From assembly GCF_032362555.1 (NCBI RefSeq), contig NC_083532.1:1439001-1503000 (forward strand): DNA of 64,000 nucleotides. The letters run 5' to 3'. The translations under genes were made by a program, and so were the position numbers. Source of the stretch: Amyelois transitella (lineage: Eukaryota; Arthropoda; Insecta; Lepidoptera; Pyralidae). Positions within the stretch are counted from its first letter, which is position 1. The number at the start of each line of letters is the position of its first letter. Shown in pieces: positions 43,129 through 53,937 of this stretch. The notes under the pieces are model-generated. The model searched no databases and was not told the origin of the DNA. It saw only the letters and a program-made list of their open reading frames with translations.

Positions 43129-45102
43129 ATGAATAAAACTATCCGGAGCAGTGGTAGAAAGGTTATTCATAGAGTGTTCTTGCATTGTTTGGCAGAACAA
43201 GAAGCTGGAGAAATTACTCATGCAATTGATGATGTTTATAGACGAACAGCCGAAATGACAGGTATTTATTTATATGTAATTATTATTTAGTCATAGAATA
43301 TAGTAATAAAACATTGTTTTAATGATTTTAAGTACTAAGATCATAAGATATTGTGAAAAATAGATTTTAACTTCAACGCTATTTGAAGGTTATGTTTTGC
43401 AAATTTGCAATGACATGTATACTAGGACAACGTAAGATTGATCATTAATTTTTTTTTCACACAATTATTTTTATTTTTAGGTGTTAGTATAAACACTGTC
43501 CGAAATATTGAAAAAGAAGGTGCTAGAAATAAGGGCGTGTTTTCTACACCAGGAAAACATAGAAAAGGTCGTCCAAAAAAGGTTTTGGACAATTTTGATT
43601 TGTCAGCCATAAGACAAAAGGTTCATTTTTTCTATGTGGTGAAAAAACAGGTAATTTTTTTTTATTTATTATATTATATAAACATTTTCATAAAATTATT
43701 GAAATTGGCCCCTTGGTACGGTGTGAGAGCATTACACATAGACCAAGTTATTTTCGAATGTAAATAATTAAGTTAAATAATTTTCACATATTGTTATGCC
43801 GGATGTCATCATTGATGACAGTGGTTAAGCCATGTCAGTCAGATTTCTATACGCAGCAGCTTAAAAAAACTGACACCAGTGTTGGCCACTTACATACCCA
43901 AGAAATAACATATTGTAACCAAATCTTAATAAGTATTTTTTATTTTAGGTGCCCACTCTTCGTAATCTGCTACCTGTTATTAAAGCAGATTTAAATTATG
44001 ATGGAAGTCGGGAACACCTGCGAAAAGTATTACTTTCACTGGGTTTTAAATATAAAAAATGCCAGTCTGATAGGTCAGCCCTGATAGAAAAAACTGACAT
44101 AGCTCTCAAGAGAGAAAAATATCTTAAAATCATTTTAGATAACAGAAATTTGCCAGAGGAACTGAGAAAAAATATTATATATTTAGATGAGAGCTATGTT
44201 CATGCCTCATATAAATTAAAAAAATGCTGGCAGTCAATGGATGTTAGTGGAATAAAAGAAAATGTGAGCAAAGGCAAGCGGTACATTATTGTACATGCTG
44301 GCAGTGAGAAGGGATTTGTTCCGAATGCCTTATTGATTTTCAGCGGAAATAATCAGAATGAGGACTATCACTCTGAAATGAACCATTACAATTTTACGAA
44401 ATGGGTTAAAGATAAATTAATCCCAAATCTCACTGAGGCTAGTATAATAGTCATGGACAATGCGCCCTACCACTCAGTAGTACTAAATAAGGCACCAACA
44501 AGCGCAACTAAAGTTGCCGAAATTAAAGTATGGCTTGAAGATAATGGCGTGCCGTTTGAGGACTCATTGCGCAAGCCGGAGCTTTTGACATTAGTAAAAC
44601 GCCATAAACCGGCCCCTCTTTATGAAATAGATGAGATTTTAGGAGAACATGGTCACACAGTGGTACGACTTCCACCTTACCATTGCGATTTAAACCCAAT
44701 TGAATTAATTTGGGGGATCGCTAAGCATAAAATTGCATCAAATAATGTGTGCTCAACTGATATAAAGGTAAAGGTTCTCTTATTAACTTTTATTCAGTAG
44801 ACTATGAGTTTGATTATTACTAGCTTTAATTTTCGTCTAAATGTTTTTTGTAGATGGCAGCTCAGCAAGCATTTGAAAGTATCTCTGTGGAAAATTGGGT
44901 AAATTCATGCAGACATGTTATGAAAATTGAAAAGGAGTATTTTGAGAGAGGCAGAACTTTATACACTGATATAGAGCAATTAGTCATTCCTGTAAATGAT
45001 GACAGCAGCAGTGAAGAGTCATCAGAATCCTGTTATTCTGACATAGCAGGAACGTCAACCCAAGATGCTGTCTTCTCAGGTGTAGAATACGTGGATGAAT
45101 AA
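43129..45102 (+). CDS. Intact four-exon DDE transposase, IS630/Tc1/mariner superfamily (DD82E-like)
   Basis: Exons 43129-43261, 43481-43650, 43949-44767, 44854-45102; 456 residues with no stop or frameshift. All introns have GT-AG ends and in-frame joins (first intron phase 1, the others phase 0). Helix-turn-helix region: GVSINTVRNIEKEGARNKG, then a basic GRPKK motif. Catalytic residues: D in IIYLDESYVH, D in IVMDNAPYHS, E in LNPIELIWG. Between the second D and the E there are 81 residues, against 34 in classical Tc1/mariner. The extra segment (VWLEDNGVPFEDSLRK...) is typical of the long-spacer group that I know as Sailor/DD82E. The acidic C-terminus (DDSSSEESSESCYSD) is unusual. No convincing terminal inverted repeats were seen. 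It is either a recently active transposon or a host-adopted gene. Confidence 0.85.
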
Positions 45103-45154
45103 TTTGATTCTGATTGAATAAAATCACTGATAATCAACTGAGATTTTTTAATCC

Positions 45155-45345
45155 TGCTTACATTATAAATGCGAAAGTTTGTAAGGAAGTTTGGACGTGT
45201 ATGTGTGTTTATTACTCTTTCACACAGAAACTACTGGATGGATTATTATGAATTTTGGTAAACGAGTAGAATATGACCTGGACTAACATATAGGGTACTT
45301 TGTATTGCAAAATGTTCACGGGAACGCAGCCCCGGGACGCAGCTA
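45155..45345. repeat. Rep-F related copy, diverged
   Basis: Directly after the transposase gene. Confidence 0.4.
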
Positions 45346-45409
45346 TCATATTAACATCTGTAACACAGGCGAGTGTTATCATCCCTGAAATCTTTTCACA
45401 CCCTTTTCA

Positions 45410-45800
45410 TGTTGTCGTCGACTCAGACCCTTCGCACACGAAGCTACTCAAAGGTTACGGGAACTAGTCAGTAATTACAATAACAAACCAATCAGAAACT
45501 GTACTTCGCATACGGCGCTACTCAAATTGTAAGGTTTCTGTAACATACATACATACATAAAATCACGCCTCTTTTCCGGAGGGGTAGGCAGGGACTACCT
45601 CTTTCCACTTGCCACGATCCCTGCATACTTCCTTTACTTTACTTTCGTTTTTCTAACTTCTGCTATTTTTGCTCGTTCATTTTCAAAACAAAACGTTGAA
45701 ACTCGAGTATCCAGTAGGACAGCGACTGGCTCGACGACGCATCACTCGGGATCAGTTACTAACCGGTTGGTGACTAGTTGCGTCGTGTGCGAACCCCAAT
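45410..45800. mobile_element. Candidate non-autonomous DNA transposon with inverted ends
   Basis: CTTCGCACACGAAGCTACTC (45430-45449) is matched in inverted form by the region near 45770-45790 (minus strand GTTCGCACACGACGCAACT). A third, direct copy of the motif is near 45504 (CTTCGCATACGGCGCTACTC). A Rep-B copy lies inside. No coding capacity. Family not recognised. Confidence 0.4.
45544..45650 (-). mobile_element. Rep-B LINE tail inside the candidate DNA transposon
   Basis: Tail first, then GGGGTAGGCAGGGACTACCT. Confidence 0.55.
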
Positions 45801-46061
45801 GAGAAAGTATGGGCGGTGACGCTCAAGGAAGTTTTTTTAAGTAGCGTCGTGGTCTTCCGCTGTTGACTTCTTTTTCTCTATATAAAATCAATTACTCAAG
45901 TATCAAAACGGTTTAGGTCAGGTTATATGGGGTGGCCATATAAAGACAGGCAGCGCCCTCATTTTTTCCATACTCTTTTTTGCCAAGCTATATGTATGTT
46001 TGTCCGCGATTATAGCTGGCGTTCCGCTGTACACAATTTGATGCGGTTTTCATGAAAGTGT

Positions 46062-46300
46062 TTCCCGGCACCATTACAAAAAAAGAATAGGACCACTCCA
46101 GCTCTTTCCCACGGATGTCGTAAAAGGTGACTAAGGGATAGGCTTATAAACTTGGGATTCCGCTTTTAGGCGATGGGCTAGCAACCTGTCACTGTTTGAA
46201 TCTCAATTCTATCACTAAGCTAAACAGCTGATCGTGGCCTTATCAGTCTTTTCAAGACTGGTGGCTCTGTCTGCCCCGCTATGGGATATAGACGTGATCG
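46062..46300 (+). repeat. Rep-A copy, near full
   Basis: Upstream of SSC10. Confidence 0.65.
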
Positions 46301-46719
46301 TGATGTTTATTACACTCACAAGAGTTTCTGGCTTCATGAAAGGAGAATATCGATTGAAGGAGGTTCTCATTAATAAAAGTTATTTAAGTATAATAGTTTT
46401 CAATACCTTTTGCTCTTACCAAAATTGAAAATACATCGCTTGCAGCAAAATTCTTAAAACCATTCAGCATTATGATAAATACGTGACCTGCATTAAAAAA
46501 TATGTACTAATATAGTAATCTATTACTAATAAGAGATAATATTTTGTAATAAACTTTGATTTAAGTAGGTACATGATTTAAAAATAAATTTTAGTTGGCA
46601 ATTTTAATATTGCATTAACTTTTAATCTAATCCGTTGAGTAAGTTCTTGATAAGGAATGAATAAAAGGAGATATTTTTATTATTTTGTTCTCACTGATAA
46701 AATAACGGTAAGTTGAAGT

Positions 46720-46813
46720 TCTATCATTAAGCCAAATAGCTGAATGTGGCCTATCAGTCTTTTCAAGGCTCTGTCTAGTCCGCAAGGGATATAGACGTGA
46801 CCATATGTATGTA
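46720..46813 (+). repeat. Rep-A copy, 3' end
   Basis: About 100 bases upstream of the SSC10 TATA box. Confidence 0.5.
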
Positions 46814-46911
46814 TTTATGAAGTGATTTATAAGAAAACTTTGTTAAGTTTACTTTTATTTTCCGATTCTTTATAGGTAATATTATTTTCGATTATTTAGA
46901 TTCTTTATAGG

Positions 46912-46919
46912 TATAAAAT
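46912..46919 (+). promoter_or_regulatory. TATA box of SSC10
   Basis: TATAAAAT, 62-69 bases before the SSC10 start. Its distance supports transcription without an upstream signal exon. Confidence 0.5.
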
Positions 46920-46980
46920 ATTGTATTAAGTTAATTAAATAATAATTTAAACAATTTTTAATCAATTACAGTACGTAAAA

Positions 46981-47508
46981 ATGGGGCATGTCATCATAAT
47001 CGCCATTTTGGCAATCGCAGCGGTCCCAGAGATCCTCCCTGCGGTGCTACCGAAAGCGAATCCTATGGGTGCTCTTCTCCAAAACATCTTAAACCCGGCC
47101 AACTCAGAAAGAGCTAAACAAATATTACAACTAACCGGTGCAGTCAATAAAGTACCCACAAACCCTGTGTTCAATTTACTGCAAGAAGTAGCTGTACCGA
47201 GAACAAGCCCAGTTATAGTACAAGACTTACCACGGCAAGTTCTACCGGTTCCGCAATTTCAAGAGGTGGCCCAATATCCGAGCAGACCAGTTATACAAGA
47301 GAGGGTGTACCCTTACGCGTCAAATGTGCCGTATGTCGGACAAATTCTGCCAAACTCCCCCGTGCCTTTGGTGAACCCATTTCTGCCTGCCGCGTCCCCT
47401 GTTTCTGCCATTGCGCCGCCGACTTCGAACCTGCTTCCGCCTGTAGATCCGACTCAAGTGAGGAGCCACTTTTTGAGGAAAATACCTATTCCACCGCCGT
47501 CGTTGTAG
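46981..47508 (+). CDS. SSC10: Pro/Val-rich secreted protein, intronless, PIPPP tail
   Basis: Single exon, 175 residues. The signal peptide is MGHVIIIAILAIAAVPEILP, all inside this exon; this is the one cluster member without the split signal. The mature chain has a helix-prone segment (GALLQNILNPANSERAKQIL), then Pro/Val/Gln/Tyr-rich sequence, VNPFLPAASPVSAIAPP, and ends FLRKIPIPPPSL. The last 50 residues match SSC11 (LNPFLPVASPVSALANPFLP and YLKKIPIPPPCI), which faces it tail to tail. An AG acceptor-like TTACAG lies ten bases before the ATG. An alternative first exon at 46652-46702 ending in GTAAGT can be drawn, but its peptide is not signal-like. Confidence 0.8.
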   Translation: MGHVIIIAILAIAAVPEILPAVLPKANPMGALLQNILNPANSERAKQILQLTGAVNKVPTNPVFNLLQEVAVPRTSPVIVQDLPRQVLPVPQFQEVAQYPSRPVIQERVYPYASNVPYVGQILPNSPVPLVNPFLPAASPVSAIAPPTSNLLPPVDPTQVRSHFLRKIPIPPPSL

Positions 47509-47539
47509 TTAGATAAATAATTTATGGTTTGATTATAAT

Positions 47540-48070
47540 TTATGTTTTTCTTTTTTAAGTTATTTGTGATGATTGATAGGAATTAAATGATTAAGTAAAT
47601 GTTAAACCTCATTTATTTTAAACCTCTTATTTCACCCTGATAGTTTGCCGCTAAAGATTTAGATAATATGTGTGGGCCTTTGCATGAAGAGAAAAGCTGA
47701 AAAACATTAGACTTTTTAATGAACTAAATACCAAACTTTGTAGCAAACTACTTAATTCTTTATTATTTTTGTGTATCATTGATTAAATTTTATTTAAATT
47801 GTCGATGGCTTAAGTTACATTGCAAGTAATTAATACTAATGTTACAGGAGGTTTTGGGAGTATGTACGTACATTGTACATTTCAATGCCCACAATTCATC
47901 AATATTAACAGAGATGATACTGTATATTCCCTTTTGTTATCTCATCGTTAATACATATGTGTCGTAAAAAACAATACCATATTTGCAATCTGTTATATAA
48001 GTTTAAACATTGTAGAATTCATATTATGCAAATAAAAATTTGTATTACCTACTTATTTAAAAAACGAATT
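47540..48070. other. Intergenic spacer between the SSC10 and SSC11 3' ends
   Basis: AT-rich, no repeat copies and no coding signal; one of the few SINE-free spacers. Confidence 0.4.
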
Positions 48071-48087
48071 TATTCACCTCATTTCAT

Positions 48088-48093
48088 TTATTC
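48088..48093 (-). terminator. Poly(A) signal of SSC11
   Basis: AATAAA on the minus strand about 60 bases after the stop; a second one lies near 48069. Confidence 0.5.
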
Positions 48094-48150
48094 ATACAAC
48101 AATTAATTAATAAGAACAACAACAGACTATAACAATAAATTTCTCAATAA

Positions 48151-48798
48151 TTAAATACAAGGCGGTGGTATAGGTATTTTCTTTAAATACTGGCACCCGC
48201 AGTTACAAGGGCACGCTGGTGGCAACGGCAAAAACGGGTTCGCTAGCGCAGAAACAGGGGACGCTACCGGCAGAAATGGGTTCAGAAGCGGCGCAGGCAG
48301 AAGTAACTCCGGCGCGGCAGAAGCGGGGATGTACGGTGTTGCTATTGGAGCCAACGGTATCGGTGGTATGACGAGTTGGTCTATTATCTGGCTGTTGACC
48401 TGTAATTCAGAGATCACTTTTTTACACTAAAAGAAAAATTACACTTTATTAAAATAAGTTTGTTTTTGTAAAAATATCTGTGAGAAAAATTTGGTTAAAA
48501 TTGCTATCTGCGAATTTAGTCTATATTTGTGCTAAATTTCATTACAGTCGGTCCAAAATTTTTCCAGTTTTTAAGGTACTTTCAAACAAATATACATATC
48601 TACTATTCTAAAATATATAAGTGTAGGTATAAACTGTGTCATTATTTGAATTAAAATTCTATCATTAAGCCAACAGCCGAATTCCTATCATTATTTCCAA
48701 GGGCCCTGTCTACTACTAGGGATAAAAGCGTGACTATAGGTATGTATGTATATATTTACCACAGACATCGCTGCCACAAATACGATAGTTTTGAACAT
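48151..48798 (-). CDS. SSC11: short Pro/Leu-rich secreted protein with PIPPP tail
   Basis: Exon 1 (48798-48760) encodes MFKTIVFVAAMSV; donor GTAAAT. Exon 2 (48399-48151) follows AATTACAG in phase 0, starting VNSQIIDQLVIPP (cleavage VNS-Q, as in SSC3 and SSC13). Total 95 residues. Pro/Leu/Ala-rich, then LLNPFLPVASPVSALANPFL, a Cys cluster CPCNCGC, and the end YLKKIPIPPPCI. The tail and the NPFLP-x-ASPVSA block are shared with SSC10. A partial Rep-A copy is in the intron. Confidence 0.85.
48635..48755 (+). repeat. Rep-A copy, 3' half
   Basis: In SSC11 intron. Confidence 0.5.
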
Positions 48799-49249
48799 TG
48801 TGCACGTCTTTTTCACAAGTAATGGTCCAAAATTGGAGGCGACATATAATATGTAGGCCGTTTTATCTGTGTTTGTACATATCGCCCTATATTTGCAATA
48901 ATTACGCATTTCCTATGTATTTTATGTAACTTACTGACATACTTTTGCAAGATACGTGAAATAGGTAGGTACATAGGTATTATTGAAATATTTTATTTCA
49001 TATGTGCTAGTAAATGTACGCTATTAATAGCACATTTTAGGCAAGAGGACGCCCGCGTATAACAAAAAATCTTTTATAATATATATTTTTAAGATTAATT
49101 CCCGTTCCCGCGAGAATCGATCCGTTAGACCACAGAAACCTACATGCCTAATTTCAAGTTTGTCAGTCAGTCAGTAATAGATGAGTTTTATATAAGACTC
49201 CGTTTTCAGATGCTCAAGGGTTTGCAAAAACACCAGCTGGTCAGTAAGT

Positions 49250-49475
49250 GGTGTCTGGTTTCCGACGCTTTATAATAGAATCACTCCATATCTTTCCCAT
49301 GGATGTCGAATAAGGCGACTAAAGGCTTATAAACTTGGGATTCTTCTTTGAGGCGATGGGCTAGTAACCCGTCACTATTTGAATCTCAATTGTATCGTTA
49401 AAGGCTTACCCCGGGCTCCTCTCCAGAGAGACGAGGTTGCAACCGGGACTTAAATAAGCCAGGAGGAAGAAGGTA
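49250..49475 (+). repeat. Rep-A 5' part joined to a Rep-D 3' end
   Basis: Junction near 49400; a chimera of two SINE families. Confidence 0.5.
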
Positions 49476-49645
49476 ATAGAAAATTTAAGAAATAATCTTT
49501 CTTCATTCATTGTATGTAAATACATACAGAAATCGATTGCCCTAATGACATAATTTCGAAAAATTGATAATGGTTTTAATAAATAGGCAGAAATTTAAGC
49601 CTCGCTTCGTACTTATCATCAAATAGGCAGTAATTATATTGAAAA

Positions 49646-50478
49646 ATGAAGGCATATTTGGTTGCTTTAATTAATGTTTTAATTATTCAGGTGAGTGCAA
49701 TTGTCTTGAAAAAAACAGGACTACAGCGAAAATTGCTAGGATGATAACATATAATCACGTCTATATCCCTCGCGGTGAAGACAGAACCAACAGTCTGAAA
49801 AGACTGAAAGGCCACGTTTAGCGGTATGGCTTTACGATGGAATTGAGATTCAAATATTGACAGGTTATAAGCCCATCGCCACCAGAAGAATCCCAAACTA
49901 ATTAGCCTTTCTCTTTGTCGCCTTTTACGACATCAATGGTAAAGATATGGAGTACGTAGCACACATCAGATTAGGTAGACTTAGAGACAAAATGTTTATT
50001 TGTCAGTGCTACAAGCATAAAACGTTGTTGATTATTTATTTATGATAACATATTTTTTTAAATACTTCTTTGTTTCCAGCATTCAATGGGCCAGTCACCA
50101 ATCTTGGAATACTACACGCAGAACATCAAATGCTACTTCGGATCCCCGTCTTCATTGCCATCTCTGCCAAGTTTATTACCACCTTTGCCAAAATTTACTA
50201 CACTATTGCCACCTCTGCCAAATTCAGCGCCGCTTCTGCCAAAACCAGCACCGCTTCTGCCAAATCCAGCGCCGCTTCTGCCAAATCCAGCGACGCTTCT
50301 GCCGAATCCATTACCGCCTTTTTTGTCATTTTCAAGTTCATTCTCCCCCTTGGCTAGTCCATTTTCTCCCCTACCTGGTCTTTTATCGCCATTTGTAAGT
50401 CCATATCCGTATTTAAGTCCATTTTTGGCTGGTAAAAGCGTATGTTTTAGTAAACCTATACCGCCACCTTTCATTTGA
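49646..50478 (+). CDS. SSC12: Leu/Pro repeat secreted protein with PIPPP tail
   Basis: Exon 1 (49646-49690) encodes MKAYLVALINVLIIQ; donor GTGAGT. Exon 2 (50080-50478) follows TTTCCAG in phase 0, starting HSMGQSPILEYYTQN. Total 147 residues. The middle is a Leu/Pro array of units such as LLPPLPKF, LLPNPAP and LLPNPAT whose codons are nearly identical. A Ser/Pro/Phe stretch follows (SPLASPFSPLPG), and the end is CFSKPIPPPFI. The tail places it with SSC10 and SSC11. Only two Cys. Other frames through the repeats are open because of the short repeat period but are shadows. Confidence 0.83.
49748..49950 (-). repeat. Rep-A copy
   Basis: In SSC12 intron. Confidence 0.6.
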
Positions 50479-50494
50479 TAGACTTGGAATAGAA

Positions 50495-50610
50495 TAGATT
50501 CAGAATAAAATAGATTTATTTTCAAAATTGGATACACGGTATCACTTATTGACGTCACATCACTTAAATCTAATTAAAACTACTACTGCTTCCAAAGCGC
50601 ATGTGTAGAA
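50495..50610 (-). repeat. Rep-I 3' fragment directly after SSC12
   Basis: GATTTATTTTCAAAATTGGA and CACTTATTGACGTCACATCA. Confidence 0.45.
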
Positions 50611-50784
50611 GAAGCGGTGGAACAAACTACACTGTAACATTTTCATCGGACGTCAATTTACATATATAGATCTCTTAAATCTAAATCATGGATGAATGCA
50701 GATTGTCTACATTAAAAACATGAATGAATGTAGAACTACTTATTTCAATACGAATATTTCGTTAATCGACTTGTTGTGTGATAT

Positions 50785-50880
50785 AAATAAATAAATATAA
50801 GTATATAAGGGGCAGATTACACAGATTGCAGTAAGTTCTAGACTTGTGTTACGAGATATTAACTCAAGGATAGTACATTT
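50785..50880 (-). repeat. Rep-C SINE 3' fragment
   Basis: GTTACGAGATATTAACTCAA segment and TTACACAGATTG end. Confidence 0.5.
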
Positions 50881-51164
50881 TACATTGAATTGTAGCCTTT
50901 TTTTATTCTCAAGAAGAGAGAGTAAAAAACATAGGCAGATAAGCTATATTTATCCAAAGTTTCAGCCTAATCTGTTCAGTAGATTTTGCGTGAAATATAA
51001 ACATACACTCAACTCCAATTCCTCCGCAAACTTTGCAGGGTTGTATCCCAAACAACCAAATTCAAATTCAAAATTAAAAATTTTTATTCATTATTATAGG
51101 ATACTTTATATCTCTTAATACTTAATTGTCAAAACGTTTGGTTTCACAACATTGGTTGGTCACA

Positions 51165-51300
51165 ACAGCCCTGCAAAGTTTGCGGAGGTCAGACGGGACT
51201 GTTCGTATTGAGACCCTGACCTACGATGTCAATGGCGTACTGTGCACTCCTCATTTGGGAGGTGAGGATGTTACCAGGACTAACGCAAGAAGGAAGAAAA
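51165..51300 (+). repeat. Rep-D SINE 3' fragment
   Basis: CTGCAAAGTTTGCGGAGGTC to the AAGAAGGAAGAAA end. Confidence 0.5.
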
Positions 51301-51657
51301 TTTACAAACACATTATTACAGCGTTACAAACAAACATACATACTATCAAGTTACTTATAGTATAGATACCTTAATTAAGATTTGTGTATGAAAAAAGTTA
51401 TATTAATAAATAGTTAATAAATAAATAATTTATAAATAAAAATGTTAACCTTTTGATTAAATTCCCTATAAGGCTTAAAATGCTTAAAATATAGAGAAAA
51501 ATAAGCATCCCATAGTGAAGAAAAAATGCGCGTGTCAGTTGCTTCTCTTACCACGCAGATTGTAAAGTCGATCAAGGGAAAGGCCATTAAATTTGGGATT
51601 CCTAAGGCAAAGGGCTAGCAACCTTTCACTAATACCCGAATCTCGAACTACCTAAGA

Positions 51658-51890
51658 GTAACTATATATAAAATTCTCGTGTCACAATGTTCGTACCCGT
51701 ACTCCTACGAAACGGCTGGACCGATTCTTATGAAATTTTGTGAGCATATTGAGTAGGTCTGAGAATCGGCCAACATCTATTTTTCATACCCCTTAGTGAT
51801 AAGGGTTGTCCACCCTAAACAATTTTTTTAACTAGAAATTACCTAAACATTATTCATATGGCAAAATAACGTTTACTGGGACAGCTAGTT
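51658..51890. repeat. Rep-G: interspersed repeat, reference copy
   Basis: TATATAAAATTCTCGTGTCA to GTTTACTGGGACAGCTAGT. The CTAGT end and lack of inverted ends recall Helitron-type elements, but that is a guess. Further copies: 40575-40702, 53938-54045, 54320-54545, 60600-60757. Confidence 0.5.
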
Positions 51891-51892
51891 AC

Positions 51893-52143
51893 ATACATAT
51901 AATCACATCTAAATCCCTTGCGGGGTAGACAGAGCCAACAGTCTTGAGCGGACTGATAGGCCACGATGAGCTATTTGGCTTTAAGATAGAATAGAGATTC
52001 GTATAGTGATAGGTAGTTAGCCCATCGCCTAAAAAAAATCTCAAGTTTGTAAGCCTATCCCTTAGTCGCCTTTTACGACATCCATGGGAAAGAGATGGAG
52101 TGGTCCTATTCTTTTTGTATTGGTGCTGGGAACCACACGGCAC
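51893..52143 (-). repeat. Rep-A copy, full
   Basis: Next to Rep-G, upstream of SSC13. Confidence 0.7.
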
Positions 52144-52495
52144 AGCACAGACGACGACAGCTAGTTAGTATATATAAAACTCTTTTTTGTCAAACGGGCG
52201 TCATATAGTTCTGTCATGAAGCTGTTCAGCTGAACGTGGTCTCCCAAAAAGTCTAAGTACCCCGTAAAAAAATAAGAACGTGATATTACCAACTGTACTT
52301 ATCTATTAGAACATTTTACTGTATTGTAAAATTCCAAGAAAAAGATAATTATTGTATCTAATTTAATCGATACATTAAGATTGCAAAATAAATTTCTCAA
52401 TAGTAGTATTACATAATTTACGATTTCAAATGATAAAAATCAGTATATAATTAGATGCCATCTTGTGTTTGTTATTGATATAGATTACTTTTACT

Positions 52496-52503
52496 AATAT
52501 AAG
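52496..52503 (+). promoter_or_regulatory. TATA-like box of SSC13
   Basis: AATATAAG, about 56-63 bases before the start. Upstream 52340-52460 has GATA motifs (AAGATAATT, ATGATAAAA) and ATTGCAAAAT, a C/EBP-like site. Confidence 0.35.
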
Positions 52504-52558
52504 TTACAATTGTGATTATTAAATAATAACATTGTTATTGTACAACAATAATAAGAAA

Positions 52559-53113
52559 ATGTTGAAAATATTCTGTTGTCTTGTTTTACAAATAATTTTC
52601 ATAACGGTAAGAATTTTTTTATAAATAACTAGGTACTTACGAGTTAAGAAATTATTTCTCCAAAAATTCAATTGAGTATATTTCTGTTACTATAGAATTT
52701 TAGGAAAAATAATAGATACTTTATAAAAAAAATCACTGTATGCATAATGACGTATCTTCTTTTTTTTTCAGACTGTCAATTCCCAAGTGATACAGCCAAA
52801 GGCAATTCAAATACATCAACATACTCAGCAGTCGTTCAAAACGGTACCACAATCGAACCAAATGAATATAAATTTATCACAATTCACACACACGCCGATT
52901 TCTTCCGAGAAAATTAATACTATCGTTTCAGCCTTGCAAAAACAGCGGGCGGAAACCAATATGGCCGCTAAACGTCACAAAAATCATTTCTTGGCGGACA
53001 TCTTGAAAGAATCCGCTATAAAAAGTCTAATGGCTGCAAGGGAGGCTAATAAAGATGATAAATTCAAAAATGGAATCACGATCTCGAAGACCACGACGCG
53101 TGTGATTGGCTGA
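52559..53113 (+). CDS. SSC13: small Gln/Lys-rich secreted protein
   Basis: Exon 1 (52559-52606) encodes MLKIFCCLVLQIIFIT; donor GTAAGA. Exon 2 (52772-53113) follows TTTTTTCAG in phase 0, starting TVNSQVIQPKAIQ (cleavage VNS-Q). Total 129 residues. First half Gln/Asn/Thr/His; second half basic and helical (NTIVSALQKQRAETNMAAKR, ESAIKSLMAAREANK). No Pro repeats, no NLANALQ core, no PIPPP tail. It belongs to the cluster by architecture and by the V-N-S-Q junction shared with SSC3 and SSC11. AATAAA lies about 60 bases after the stop. The intron is only 165 bases and free of repeats. Confidence 0.82.
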
Positions 53114-53244
53114 ATGGGAATTAAAAATTAAGAATATTTATTTAAATTATTTTAGAATTTAAGAATTATTGATTAATAAAATTGTGCGCAAATTAAAATA
53201 AATTTAATATATCATTTTATTTACTAATAAAATATACCTACATA

Positions 53245-53405
53245 CAGCAGTCTTAAAAAGACCAAAAGGCCATGTTAAGTACCTACTAAGTATGGCTATA
53301 TAATGAAATTGAGATTCAAGTAGAGACAGTTGCTAACCCATCACAAGAAGAATCTCAAGTTTATTTGCCTATTTCTTAGTCGTCTTTTACGACTTCCATG
53401 GAGAA
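53245..53405 (-). repeat. Rep-A copy, diverged
   Basis: Downstream of SSC13. Confidence 0.5.
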
Positions 53406-53789
53406 GAATTTTTACTTAAAAAGTAATTTATTTCCACTTTGGAACTCTTCTCTTCATCAGGAAATATAGACAAAAATGGCTTGTTTGTAAGAATCCCAAG
53501 TTGCCACGACCCATATAATCTTTTACAAGACCACTCCGGCTTTGGATAAAAATAAAAAATTAAATAATAAAAATAAAAATTCGTTTATTTCTTTTACAAC
53601 AAAGTGTACAAAGATACATTGATAGGACTCTCTAGTAAGCAAAAAATGCTTGTTTCAGATATGGATAGAATCCTTCAAAACAAGGACGCTTCAAACCTTG
53701 TCGGGTCGGGAAGGTCGGGTAATTGAAAACCTGCGTTGTCCATAACTATATGTGACACTCATTATATTTTCTTATAAAATGTTATCAAG

Positions 53790-53895
53790 TTACCTACTAG
53801 ACAGGATAGACAGAGCCTTGTTTTGAAGACTCGAAAGCCACGTTCAGCTGCATGGCTTAAAGATGGAATCGATATTCAAATAGTGATTGGTTGCC
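53790..53895 (-). repeat. Rep-A copy, old 3' half
   Basis: No (GTAT)n tail left. Confidence 0.4.
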
Positions 53896-53937
53896 TTATA
53901 AATATATAAATATATATATGTAATGTACATATATATA

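Noticed and set aside
42932-45143. TCTCAGTT / AACTGAGA as terminal inverted repeats of the transposase element
   Set aside because: Only eight bases, no flanking TA duplication; chance cannot be excluded.
46652-46702. Alternative first exon for SSC10 ending in GTAAGT
   Set aside because: Its peptide (MNKRRYFYYFVLTDKIT) is not signal-like, and SSC10 already has an in-frame signal peptide with a TATA box at the right distance.
50042-50558. Alternative His/Cys- or Gly-rich frames over SSC12
   Set aside because: Same reason: shadows of the Leu/Pro repeat. The chosen frame alone has the PIPPP tail and spliced signal exon.
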